From Bacteroidales bacterium (GTDB lineage Bacteria > Bacteroidota > Bacteroidia > Bacteroidales > UBA932): 64,000 nucleotides of DNA. Positions 33,658-42,112 of the stretch are shown one piece after another. The notes beneath the pieces are model-generated. The model had not been told where the DNA came from. It ran no database searches and worked only from the letters and a program-made list of their open reading frames with translations. The stretch covers positions 62,001 to 126,000 of the forward strand of contig JAKSJM010000001.1 in the NCBI GenBank assembly GCA_024398075.1, written 5' to 3'. The translations under genes were made by a program, and so were the position numbers. Position 1 is the first letter of the stretch. Every line of letters starts with the position of its first letter.

Positions 33658-35883
33658 ATGAAAAAGATTATTTCCATTATTTCGCTTGCTCTGCTGCTCT
33701 TCCATGTGGCAGAGGCTCGTACCGTCAAGGGTAAGGTTAGCTGCCAGGGGCAGAACCTCAAGGGTGTGATAGTCACCGATGGAACAAATTTTACGACCAC
33801 CAAGTCAAACGGTAGCTACAGACTCAAACTCAGTGACGAGGCTGTCTTTGTCTATGTGGTATCTCCTTCTGGATATACCGTGGATTTCTCTACTGGAACA
33901 CCAGTTTTCTACAAGAGCGTGACTGATGCGAAAAAGTATGATTTCGAGCTTGTAAAGGGACAGGATGGTGATGACTATACCATTCTTGCTGTGTCAGATC
34001 CTCAGATGAAGACTGAGAAGCATTTCAAGAAGTTCTCAGGAAAGCCTCTTTCTGATATCAAGGAGCATGCTTCGCTGTATAATGCCAAGCACACTACCGT
34101 GGGACTTTCACTTGGTGATATAGGCTGGGACAGCATTTCTCTAATCAACCCTCTTTTCAAGGGAGCAATGTCAGAGGTCTGCGTTCCTTTCTATCCAGTG
34201 ATTGGCAACCATGACTTCAATCGTGACAAGAAGCAGCGCGAGTCTCGTCGTGACTATGAGTCCTTCTTTGGACCTGTGAACTATGCATTCTGTGTCGGTT
34301 CAGACATCGTGATCGTACTTAAGAACATTATCTACGATACGAATAAGAAGTTTGCGGAAGGATATACAGATGAGGAACTTAACTTTGTAAAGAACCTTCT
34401 TGAGTATGTTCCTCAGGATCAGCATGTCATCATCGCTCAGCATAGCCCTCTCTATCGCTGGTTCAAGCATAAGGATGTACAGAATGGTGAGCAGATGCTT
34501 GAGCTTCTAAAGGGAAGAAAGGTTGATTTCATCTGCGGACACACCCACATTTCAAACCACCTTCGCTACTCTGACGATATCGTGGAGCATAACCCAGGTT
34601 CCATCTGTGGAACATGGTGGGATACTCAGTGGTGCAACGATGGTACTCCACGTGGATACGACATCTTCACCAGTGAGGCTGGCGAGTTCAGCTGGTTCTA
34701 TCACCCTCTTGACTTTGACGATGACTTCCAGGTTAGCATCATCGGTCCAGGAGAGAGCAAATGGCATCCAAACTCTATCATTGCAAATGTTTGGGACGCT
34801 GATGATCAGTGGACTATAGAGTGGTATCAGGATGGAGTATATATGGGAGCGATGACCGAGACTACAGATGTGGATCCTCAGTTCATCAAGGCTATAAATG
34901 AGACTTTTAAGGGTAAGGAAATACCTGAGTATAAGCGTCCTCGCCAGAATATACACTATTATGCGGCAGAGCCTAGCCAGTACGCAAAGACTGCTACCAT
35001 TAAAGTCAAGAGCCGTTTCGGCAAGTCATGGTCTTATGATGTCGACCTTACCAAATATGTGGATGTTCAGGGACATCGTGGAGGCGCAGGACTCATGCCC
35101 GAGGATACCAAGTCATCTATGAAGCATGCTATGGATCTGGGCTGTAACACACTTGAGCTTGATCTTCAGATCTCGGCAGATAGCCTGGTTGTGGTTTCTC
35201 ATGACAGTTATTTCCATTCACGTCTCGCGACCCGTCCAGATGGCAGTCTCGTGCAGAAGGATGAGCCTAAGGAATATCTTTTCACCATGCCATATGACTC
35301 TATCGCCAAGTACGATGTGGGTCTCAGGGCAAACGATGTTTGGCCTACCAAGGTACTCGTTCCAGAAGTCAAGCCTCTTCTTGTAGACCTTATTGATTTC
35401 TGTGAGACCTATGCTATCGAGAACAAGCTCAGCATGCCTAGATACAACATTGAGATCAAGTCAAGGGAAGGCAAGGGAGAAGGTAAGGACTGGCCTGACT
35501 ATGTGGCGTTCGCAGATCTATGTATGCAGGATCTTCTAAGCTTTGGACTTGGCGACCGACTCGTGGTTCAGTGTTTTGATGTAAGGGCTCTGAACTACAT
35601 GCATGAGGCATATCCAGGAGTTATCCTCTCTTATCTTACCGACTCAAATCAGCCTGATTATGACGAGTTCATGTCACTCCTTAACTTCACTCCAGACTGG
35701 CTGAGCCCTCATTATTCAGTAGTGACTAAGGAGATGGTCGACAGATGCCATGCAAGCAATATTAAGATTGTTCCATGGACCGTGGATAATCCTGAGGACA
35801 TGCAGAAACTCATCGATTTGGGTTGTGATGCAATAATTACTAACTATCCAGACAGATTAATTGCCATAACTAGAGGATATTAG
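33658..35883 (+). CDS. Metallophosphoesterase fused to glycerophosphodiester phosphodiesterase
   Basis: A 741-residue secreted protein from the ATG at 33658 (signal peptide ending AEA); an in-frame TTG at 33652 is an unlikely start. A MetallophosN-like domain (about 21-100) leads into a calcineurin-like core: Asp114 in SDPQ (Gln where the family often has His), Asp154 (GDIGWD), Asn184-His185-Asp186 (GNHD), His262 (QHSP), His295 and His297 (GHTH). A MetallophosC-like domain spans about 355-465. The GDPD domain (about 468-741) has His473-Arg474 (GHRGG), Glu500 and Asp502 (LELDLQ), His515 (SHD) and a closing WTVDNPEDM. GDPDs split glycerophosphodiesters into glycerol-3-phosphate and an alcohol. 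The second active site could then remove phosphate or cut another phosphoester. A terminator follows at 35956. Confidence 0.9.
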   Translation: MKKIISIISLALLLFHVAEARTVKGKVSCQGQNLKGVIVTDGTNFTTTKSNGSYRLKLSDEAVFVYVVSPSGYTVDFSTGTPVFYKSVTDAKKYDFELVKGQDGDDYTILAVSDPQMKTEKHFKKFSGKPLSDIKEHASLYNAKHTTVGLSLGDIGWDSISLINPLFKGAMSEVCVPFYPVIGNHDFNRDKKQRESRRDYESFFGPVNYAFCVGSDIVIVLKNIIYDTNKKFAEGYTDEELNFVKNLLEYVPQDQHVIIAQHSPLYRWFKHKDVQNGEQMLELLKGRKVDFICGHTHISNHLRYSDDIVEHNPGSICGTWWDTQWCNDGTPRGYDIFTSEAGEFSWFYHPLDFDDDFQVSIIGPGESKWHPNSIIANVWDADDQWTIEWYQDGVYMGAMTETTDVDPQFIKAINETFKGKEIPEYKRPRQNIHYYAAEPSQYAKTATIKVKSRFGKSWSYDVDLTKYVDVQGHRGGAGLMPEDTKSSMKHAMDLGCNTLELDLQISADSLVVVSHDSYFHSRLATRPDGSLVQKDEPKEYLFTMPYDSIAKYDVGLRANDVWPTKVLVPEVKPLLVDLIDFCETYAIENKLSMPRYNIEIKSREGKGEGKDWPDYVAFADLCMQDLLSFGLGDRLVVQCFDVRALNYMHEAYPGVILSYLTDSNQPDYDEFMSLLNFTPDWLSPHYSVVTKEMVDRCHASNIKIVPWTVDNPEDMQKLIDLGCDAIITNYPDRLIAITRGY

Positions 35884-35914
35884 TTTATTTATTGGAAAAA
35901 GTCTTGTAACTTTG
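35884..35914 (+). promoter_or_regulatory. Promoter upstream of the AGCS symporter leader
   Basis: TTTA (35884-35887), 19 bases, then TAACTTTG (35907-35914) match the -33/-7 pattern with one mismatch. Transcription would begin near 35920, upstream of the terminator-like hairpin at 35956-35984. Confidence 0.5.
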
Positions 35915-35955
35915 CAGACTGTTGGTTAGACTATTAAGCTACAAGTTAGTATAGA

Positions 35956-35984
35956 GGGTGGCCAAGAATAAGGCTGCCCTTTTT
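35956..35984 (+). terminator. Terminator-like hairpin in the AGCS symporter leader
   Basis: GGGTGGCC (35956-35963) pairs with GGCTGCCC (35972-35979) through eight pairs, two of them G-T wobbles, around an eight-base loop, and five T follow. It can end the GDPD-fusion transcript. A promoter-like site also lies between that gene and the hairpin, so it may instead attenuate the symporter gene that starts 15 bases later, or end a short RNA of about 65 bases. Confidence 0.7.
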
Positions 35985-35999
35985 GTTGGTTAAGATATT

Positions 36000-37331
36000 A
36001 TGATTGGAGACTTTATCCAGAGGATTACGGACTTTGTCTGTGGTTATCCTCTTTTTATCCTCTTGATAGGCGGTGGCCTATTCCTTTTCCTTTATACAGG
36101 AGCATTGCCTCTGAGAAAGTTCGGCTTGGCTATAAAATCGCTGAAAATGAAGCAGCGTGGAGAGGGCCAGGTGAGCTCGTTCCAGGCCCTTATGACCACT
36201 ATCAGCTCCACTGTCGGCATGGGAAACATTGCCGGAGTGGCCATTGCCCTTTGTGTGGGTGGCCCTGGAGCCATCTTCTGGATGTGGATCAGCGCTCTTT
36301 TGGGTATGACGACGAAGTTCTTTGAGGGTACACTGGCCATTCTCTATAAAGGAAAGGACGACCAGGGCGTAGCACAGGGAGGTCCTATGTACGTCATCAC
36401 TGAGGGAATTTCCAAGAAGCTCAAGCCTCTTGCCGTATTCTTCGCCGTAGCGGCTCTTTTCGGATGTCTCGTGGTGATGCAGGCAAATCAGCTCGCCGAA
36501 TCCATTGTGACAGTATGTCTTGAACCTCTCGGCGCGACTGATGGCTTCTGGCTCCGCTTCGCTGTCGGATGCGTTATCGGCGCCATCGTCGCTTATGTCA
36601 TTTTCGGTGGCCTCAAGCGCATATCGAATGTGGCTACCAAGATAGTCCCTCTCATGGTAGGTTTCTATTTCCTCATGGTGTTCGGCGTCATGATCGCCTA
36701 CTACGACCGTCTCCCTATGGTGTTTGGTGAAATCTTCCGCGGCGCGTTCTGCTGGAAGGCAGGCTTTGGCGCGTTGGCTGCTGTGGCCTTGACCGGTGCG
36801 CGTAGAGCGATGTATGTCAATGAAGCCGGCGTCGGTACCGCAGGCATGATGCATGGCGCATCGATGAACGCAGAGCCTGTGCGCGAGGGCCTCGTGGCGA
36901 TGCTTGGACCTGCCATTGACTCCGGATTGGTCTGCACCCTTTCTGCCATTCCGATGATCATGGCAGGCATGTACAATGTAGAGGGCGTCGAGGGTCTCTC
37001 GATCGCATTGAACTCCTTCGATGTGCTCATCCCATACGTGGGCAAGTATCTCCTTGAGTTTGTGGTGACTATCTTCGCTTTCTCCACAATGTTCTCGTAT
37101 TCATACTACGGAACCATGTGTACATCATATCTTTTCGGTACAAAGCACGCACAGAAGTACCGCTATTTCTATGTGCTCTCCATTGTCGCTGCCAGCGTCA
37201 TCTCGCTTGAGGTCGCAGTCAGCATCATGGATCTCGCATTTGCACTCATGGCGGTTCCAAATATGTTCGCAGTGTTCTATCTGGCTCCGAAGGTAAAAGC
37301 CAGATACAAGGAATATTTCAAGAATAACTAG
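36000..37331 (+). CDS. AGCS-family sodium:alanine/glycine symporter
   Basis: A 443-residue inner-membrane transporter with about 10-11 helices. The AGCS signatures are clear: SSFQALMTTISSTVGMGNIA, GPGAIFWMWISALLGM, TKFFEGTLAILYK, QGGPMYVI, GARRAMYVNEAGVGTAGMMH. These proteins take up alanine, glycine or related amino acids with sodium. It stands alone: a terminator-like hairpin precedes it, and its stop codon (37329-37331) overlaps the stop of the convergent adenine deaminase gene by two bases. No glycine-riboswitch-like sequence is visible in the short leader. Confidence 0.92.
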   Translation: MIGDFIQRITDFVCGYPLFILLIGGGLFLFLYTGALPLRKFGLAIKSLKMKQRGEGQVSSFQALMTTISSTVGMGNIAGVAIALCVGGPGAIFWMWISALLGMTTKFFEGTLAILYKGKDDQGVAQGGPMYVITEGISKKLKPLAVFFAVAALFGCLVVMQANQLAESIVTVCLEPLGATDGFWLRFAVGCVIGAIVAYVIFGGLKRISNVATKIVPLMVGFYFLMVFGVMIAYYDRLPMVFGEIFRGAFCWKAGFGALAAVALTGARRAMYVNEAGVGTAGMMHGASMNAEPVREGLVAMLGPAIDSGLVCTLSAIPMIMAGMYNVEGVEGLSIALNSFDVLIPYVGKYLLEFVVTIFAFSTMFSYSYYGTMCTSYLFGTKHAQKYRYFYVLSIVAASVISLEVAVSIMDLAFALMAVPNMFAVFYLAPKVKARYKEYFKNN

Positions 37332-38962
37332 ATGAACTGAAAGTTCACGCTGTCAAACAGGCCTTTATCTGTCAGTTTCAGCTCTGGAATGACAGGTAGG
37401 CACATGAATGCCAGGGTGATGAAAGGAGAATGGAATTTGCATCCTGCACTTTCGATTACCTCCTGAAGAAGTGTGCATCGAAATGCCAGTTCATGTCCGC
37501 ATAGTGGGGAAATGATACCAGCGATTGGGAGAGGCAAATCTTCCATGATTGTGCCATCGCTGACTGCTACGCCACCTTTCATCTCTATTACGCGATTAAC
37601 TACCTTCACCAGTTCTCTGTCGTCACTTCCGACAGCGACTATGTTATGGCAGTCGTGGGCAATGCTCTGGGCCACAGCCCCCTTTGTCAGTCCGAAACCC
37701 TTGATATAAGCGACCTTAGGCTTTGCACCTTTAGTGTATCTGTCAAGGACAACCATTTTCTGCACTGAATCGTCCACAGGACCTTTCTCGTGTTTTGTGA
37801 ACAAAGATCCATCTGAAGCCACTATTATATCCTCTTCTTTTGTGGTGATACGCGCGATGTCTTCCTCCGATATAGGAGAGGCATTGAAATTATTAATCAT
37901 GTGCAGTACGAGATCCCTCTGGACCCGTACAGAACGCTCTAGTATGCGGCTCGCTGTGTATTGACCCTTTGATGAGTAGACCTTCTCTCCATTGATGTAT
38001 GACTTGATCACGCGGAAATGTTCGGAAAGGTCAGTCACGACTATGAAGTCGGCGGGATCACCTACCTGGAGTAGGCCTGTCGGAATGCTATAATGCTTCA
38101 CAGGAGTCAGGCATGCTGCAGTCAGAATATCCATGATGTCGTACCCATCGCTGATGGCTCGTCTGACTATTCGATCTATATGTCCTCTGACGAAATCATT
38201 TGGATGACAGTCATCTGTGCATAGCATTACCATACCTGGCGCCTCTGCGATAAGAGGTGATAGCGCTGCGTAATCTTTTGCCGCAGAACCTTCCCTGATC
38301 TGAACTATCATTCCACTGTTTACTGCAGCACGACCAGTTTCGATGGTGGTGCACTCATGGTCTGTGGATATCCCTGCCTCTGCATATTTGCTTCTGTCTG
38401 TTCCTACAAGACCCGGTGCGTGCCCGTCTATTGGCTTTCCGGCAGCCTTTGACGAAGCGATTTTAGCCATCACTTCTGGATCCTTGGCGATGACGCCAGG
38501 GAAATTCATCATTTCAGCGAGGAAGTAGATGTCATCCCTTTTCATGAAATTGTCTACCTCTTCCGGTCCCAGAACAAATCCTGAAGTCTCAATCTCTTTA
38601 CTGCATGAAGGAACGCAAGATGGCATGCCGAAGACAAAGCGGAAATCTGCCAGCTTGGATAGATCAAGCATCAGCTCGATACCTGCGCTTCCCATGACAT
38701 TGGCAATCTCATGAGGGTCGCAAACAGCACCGATGGTTCCATGTCGAACGGCAATCCTTGCGAACTCCACAGGAGTCATCATAGAACTCTCAATATGGAC
38801 ATGTGAGTCAATGAATCCAGGCATATAGTATGGGCTGTTTTCATCAACCTCGCATTCTTTGATGGAGCCAATCTTTCCATCCACAATGGAGAGCTCTCCA
38901 CCATAGATGCGTCTCGCTACTATATCGACGATGTGTCCTTTGAATAATGATCTGTTTTCCAT
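37328..38962 (-). CDS. ade: Adenine deaminase
   Basis: I take the ATG at 38962 (544 residues, MENRSLFKGHIVDIVARRIYGG). An in-frame start at 39118 would run 146 bases into the preceding ABC-F gene and adds only a basic, unrelated-looking stretch. The amidohydrolase metal motif is MPGFIDSHVHIESSMMTP. Further family motifs are VCDPHEIANVMG, GHAPG, STDHECT, CTDDCHPND, VAVGSDDRE and the C-terminal GGVAVSDG. The enzyme converts adenine to hypoxanthine plus ammonia in purine salvage. It is the last gene of the long minus-strand run that begins at 51178. Confidence 0.93.
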   Translation of the reverse strand: MENRSLFKGHIVDIVARRIYGGELSIVDGKIGSIKECEVDENSPYYMPGFIDSHVHIESSMMTPVEFARIAVRHGTIGAVCDPHEIANVMGSAGIELMLDLSKLADFRFVFGMPSCVPSCSKEIETSGFVLGPEEVDNFMKRDDIYFLAEMMNFPGVIAKDPEVMAKIASSKAAGKPIDGHAPGLVGTDRSKYAEAGISTDHECTTIETGRAAVNSGMIVQIREGSAAKDYAALSPLIAEAPGMVMLCTDDCHPNDFVRGHIDRIVRRAISDGYDIMDILTAACLTPVKHYSIPTGLLQVGDPADFIVVTDLSEHFRVIKSYINGEKVYSSKGQYTASRILERSVRVQRDLVLHMINNFNASPISEEDIARITTKEEDIIVASDGSLFTKHEKGPVDDSVQKMVVLDRYTKGAKPKVAYIKGFGLTKGAVAQSIAHDCHNIVAVGSDDRELVKVVNRVIEMKGGVAVSDGTIMEDLPLPIAGIISPLCGHELAFRCTLLQEVIESAGCKFHSPFITLAFMCLPVIPELKLTDKGLFDSVNFQFI

Positions 38963-38972
38963 AATTAAAATA

Positions 38973-40748
38973 TTACTCAGACAGTTCAAGCCAACGGAGT
39001 TCTTTCTCGTCCAGCAGCGCCTTGACTTCCTCGTAACGTGCCGAGATTTCGGTGATCTGCTCGTAGGGGAGTGAACCTCCTGAGAGTTTTTCTTCAAGTT
39101 CTTTCTTCTCGTCGCCAAGGCTCACGAGGTCTAGTTCTATCTGTTCAAGCTCTCGTGTCTCCTTATAGCTGAGCTTGCGCTTCTTTGGCGCTTCCTGAGG
39201 CTTCTCAACAGGCTTTTTATCAGATGTTTCCTTTCCCTTCTGGAGTTTTTTCTGTTCCGCTTCATAGTCCTTGATGTATGACCTGTATTCGCTGAATTTG
39301 CCGATGAAGTCTTTAAGTACTCCATCCCCACAGAATACCAGCAGATGGTCTACAAGCCTATCAAGGAAATGCCTATCGTGAGATACGATGATAAGGGAAC
39401 CCTTGAATGCCAGCAGGTACTCCTCTAGAACATTGAGCGTAACGATGTCAAGGTCATTGGTAGGCTCATCCAGAATAAGAAGATTTGGGTTCTGCATGAG
39501 GATGGTGAGTAGGTATAGACGCCTTCTCTCGCCTCCAGATAGCCTTCCGACCTTGGTGTTGAGCATCTCGTGAGGGAAGAGGAACTGGCCGAGCAGACGC
39601 GTGTCATTGACCGTTTCAAGTACAGTCTGGTCCTCGTCGAACTTCATGCCGCTCTGGTGGTAGTAACCTATCTTCAGGGACTCTCCACGCTCTATCACTC
39701 CTGTAGTTACGCCTCCCTGAGGCACGCCTGTGAGGAGGTTTATGAAAGTACTCTTTCCTACACCATTTCTTCCTACTATGCCCACACGCTCGTAGCGCTG
39801 GAAATTGTAGGTGAAATGTGACAGATAGCATTTGTCGTCATAGTAGAAAGACAGATCCTTGCAGTTGATGATTTTGGTGCCGAGTCTCGATGCTTCACCC
39901 AGATCGTCCGCTATACGGACTTGTTTCGATGTGTAAGTATCTTCTGCTCTGTCCTTTAGCTCATAGAAAGCATTGATTCGATACTTCGCTTTTCCGGATC
40001 TTGCACAAGGGGTGGCGTGTATCCATTCGAGCTCGCGTCTGAGGATGTTTCTCACCTTGTCAGTCTCTGCGTTGTAGTTTTCTATCCTTTCCTGACGCTT
40101 CTCCAGGTAGTTTTCGTAGTCGCCACGGTAGATGTAGACATTTCCTCTATCCATCTCCATGACTGTGTTACATACTCGATCCAGAAAATACCTGTCGTGA
40201 GTGACCATGAAAAGGGTGCAGCGCGAGCGCTTGAGGGTGTTCTCAAGATACTCGATGGCATCGATGTCGAGGTGGTTTGTCGGCTCGTCCATGATCAGGA
40301 AATCGGCGTCCGTCGCCAGCATCTGGGTGAGTGCCACTCTCTTAACCTCTCCACCCGATAGGTTCGACATCTTCGCGTCAAGGGCAATGCCGAAGTCAGT
40401 GAGAATCTGCTTCACACGAAGCTCATACTGAAACAGGCCATCATCATCAAGGCCCTCAGTGAACTGAGAGGATGACTTCATGATCTGGTCAAATGCCTCT
40501 CTTCCCGGCTCGAAGTCGTACTCCTGCTCGAGGAATGCGATGCGTATCTGCTTCAGGAAGGTTATTTTTCCACCTGAATCAGACTTGTCCTTGCCGGCAA
40601 GTATCTTCATGAGTGTGGTCTTGCCAGTGCCATTTGGGGCGATGAGGGCTATCTTGTCGCCTTCATTTATATTGAATCCAATGTTCTCGAACAGAACCTT
40701 CGTTCCGTACGACTTGGAGATGTTCTCTATCTGTAGGTATGATGCCAT
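38973..40748 (-). CDS. ABC-F family ATPase (Uup-like)
   Basis: A 591-residue soluble protein with two ABC ATPase domains and no membrane segment. Domain 1 has Walker A APNGTGKTT (about 35-43), signature NLSGGEVKR and FLIMDEPTNHLD. Domain 2 has GRNGVGKST, RLSGGERRR and LLILDEPTNDLD. A short inter-domain linker joins them, and the C-terminal 80 or so residues form a charged coiled coil (ETRELEQIELDLVSLGDEKK), as in Uup. ABC-F proteins act on ribosomes or structured nucleic acid. Its start codon overlaps the trkA stop (TAATG). Confidence 0.93.
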   Translation of the reverse strand: MASYLQIENISKSYGTKVLFENIGFNINEGDKIALIAPNGTGKTTLMKILAGKDKSDSGGKITFLKQIRIAFLEQEYDFEPGREAFDQIMKSSSQFTEGLDDDGLFQYELRVKQILTDFGIALDAKMSNLSGGEVKRVALTQMLATDADFLIMDEPTNHLDIDAIEYLENTLKRSRCTLFMVTHDRYFLDRVCNTVMEMDRGNVYIYRGDYENYLEKRQERIENYNAETDKVRNILRRELEWIHATPCARSGKAKYRINAFYELKDRAEDTYTSKQVRIADDLGEASRLGTKIINCKDLSFYYDDKCYLSHFTYNFQRYERVGIVGRNGVGKSTFINLLTGVPQGGVTTGVIERGESLKIGYYHQSGMKFDEDQTVLETVNDTRLLGQFLFPHEMLNTKVGRLSGGERRRLYLLTILMQNPNLLILDEPTNDLDIVTLNVLEEYLLAFKGSLIIVSHDRHFLDRLVDHLLVFCGDGVLKDFIGKFSEYRSYIKDYEAEQKKLQKGKETSDKKPVEKPQEAPKKRKLSYKETRELEQIELDLVSLGDEKKELEEKLSGGSLPYEQITEISARYEEVKALLDEKELRWLELSE

Positions 40749-42112
40749 TACTTGAAGAATGTATCTACTTCCTTGACTGCTTCCTTCAGGGCAAATACTG
40801 CCACTCTATCATATGGTTCAATGACTGTGTCACCGACAGCGATGAATGCATCACTTCCACGTATCACTCCACCAACGACAGCGTTCTTAGGGAATCCCAT
40901 ATCCTTAAGAGCGCATCTTGTTATCTTGCTGTCCGGTGAAACGGTGTACTCAAGAACCTCGGCTGTGGTTCCGCCCATATACTTCACAGACCTTGCTTTT
41001 CCACTGAGTGTGAACTTGAAGATTCGTCCTACAGTAAGGAGTTTCTTGTTAATGACAGTATCAACGCCCATTTCCTCTGCGAGTCTTATGTACTCGACAT
41101 TTTCGATATCGGCTATTGTGTGCTTTACGCCAAATTTCTTTGCCATCAGGCATGCAAGCATGTTCATCTCATCGCTTTCGGAGAGAGCAGCGAATGCATC
41201 GTAATCGTGGATGTTCTCCTCTACAAGTACATCGGCGTCTCGAGCATCGCCATTGACCACGGTGACTCTGGAATCGAACATCTCGATCAGCTCAAGGCAG
41301 CGAGCCCGGTTTTTCTCGATGATCTTGATGTCTTTGATCTGTCTTCCTGCGACCTTAGCTACTTGCTCTCCCATCTCCGTGCCTCCGAAGATCATCAACC
41401 TGCTGATCTCGAGGTTGCTCTTGCCCATGAGTTCCACGAGCTTAGGCATGGACTCCTTATTTGCGATGGCAAACACGAGGTCGTGATATTTGAATCTTGA
41501 CGTAGGATTCGGCATGATGGTCTGCTCGTTACGAGAGATGGCGATGACGCGGAACTGAAGGTTCTCTCTAGCCGCGATCTCACCGAACTTCATGAGGTTC
41601 ATCTCTGGCTTCATGAGCTCGGAGTTTTCGTCTATCTTGAATACCGAAATCTGAAGTTTACCATTGGCGAAGTCCATTGACTCTGAGGCAGCCGAGTGCT
41701 TCAGCTGATCAACGATCTCATCAGCCGCGATGCGCTCTGGGAAGAACATGATCTCAATGCCAATCTGCTTGAAAAGGTATTTGTTCTCCGGCGTGAGATA
41801 CTCTTCGTCGTCTATACGCACTGAAACCCTCTTCGCACCAAGGTTGTGCGCTACCAGCGCACTAACTATGTTAACCTGCTGTGGCACAGAAGGATTTACG
41901 GCAATGAACAAGTCGGCCTCTCCGACTCGCGCCTCCTTCAAGGTCTTCACAGAAGAAGATGGTCCTTCTATGGTCGCTACGTCGGCGATGGCTGTAGCCT
42001 TGGCCAGTCTGGCACCGTCACAGTCAACCAGTGTGATTTCGTTCGCTTCGCGACTAAGCATCTGGGCGAGGTATCTTCCGACCTCACCTGCTCCCTCAAT
42101 TACTATCTTCAT
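40748..42112 (-). CDS. trkA: Trk-type potassium uptake regulatory subunit TrkA
   Basis: A 454-residue cytoplasmic protein with two RCK units. Each has a Rossmann NAD-binding fold: GAGEVG (Gly7, Gly9, Gly12) followed by the acidic VDCD, and a second at FGGTEMG near residue 240. Each is followed by a TrkA-C domain. It gates the potassium channel TrkH. No trkH gene lies in this window, which is notable because the two are often adjacent. The start overlaps the end of the GT2 gene by 17 bases and the stop overlaps the ABC-F start by one base. Confidence 0.94.
   Translation of the reverse strand: MKIVIEGAGEVGRYLAQMLSREANEITLVDCDGARLAKATAIADVATIEGPSSSVKTLKEARVGEADLFIAVNPSVPQQVNIVSALVAHNLGAKRVSVRIDDEEYLTPENKYLFKQIGIEIMFFPERIAADEIVDQLKHSAASESMDFANGKLQISVFKIDENSELMKPEMNLMKFGEIAARENLQFRVIAISRNEQTIMPNPTSRFKYHDLVFAIANKESMPKLVELMGKSNLEISRLMIFGGTEMGEQVAKVAGRQIKDIKIIEKNRARCLELIEMFDSRVTVVNGDARDADVLVEENIHDYDAFAALSESDEMNMLACLMAKKFGVKHTIADIENVEYIRLAEEMGVDTVINKKLLTVGRIFKFTLSGKARSVKYMGGTTAEVLEYTVSPDSKITRCALKDMGFPKNAVVGGVIRGSDAFIAVGDTVIEPYDRVAVFALKEAVKEVDTFFK

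Noticed and set aside
32533..33705. A 390-codon open frame on the minus strand opposite the sulfatase gene
   Set aside because: It lies entirely antisense to a gene with clear sulfatase motifs, its translation shows no recognisable family, and it has no promoter of its own.
35915..35999. Glycine riboswitch before the AGCS symporter
   Set aside because: The leader is too short and lacks the conserved glycine-aptamer sequences; only a terminator-like hairpin is visible.
36078..36854. A 258-codon minus-strand frame opposite the AGCS symporter
   Set aside because: Shadow of the strongly conserved membrane protein; the translation is hydrophilic and low-complexity in His and Glu with no family signature.
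38963..39118. 52-codon N-terminal extension of adenine deaminase
   Set aside because: It overlaps the end of the ABC-F gene by 146 bases and has an unrelated, basic composition; the ATG at 38962 gives the normal family start.
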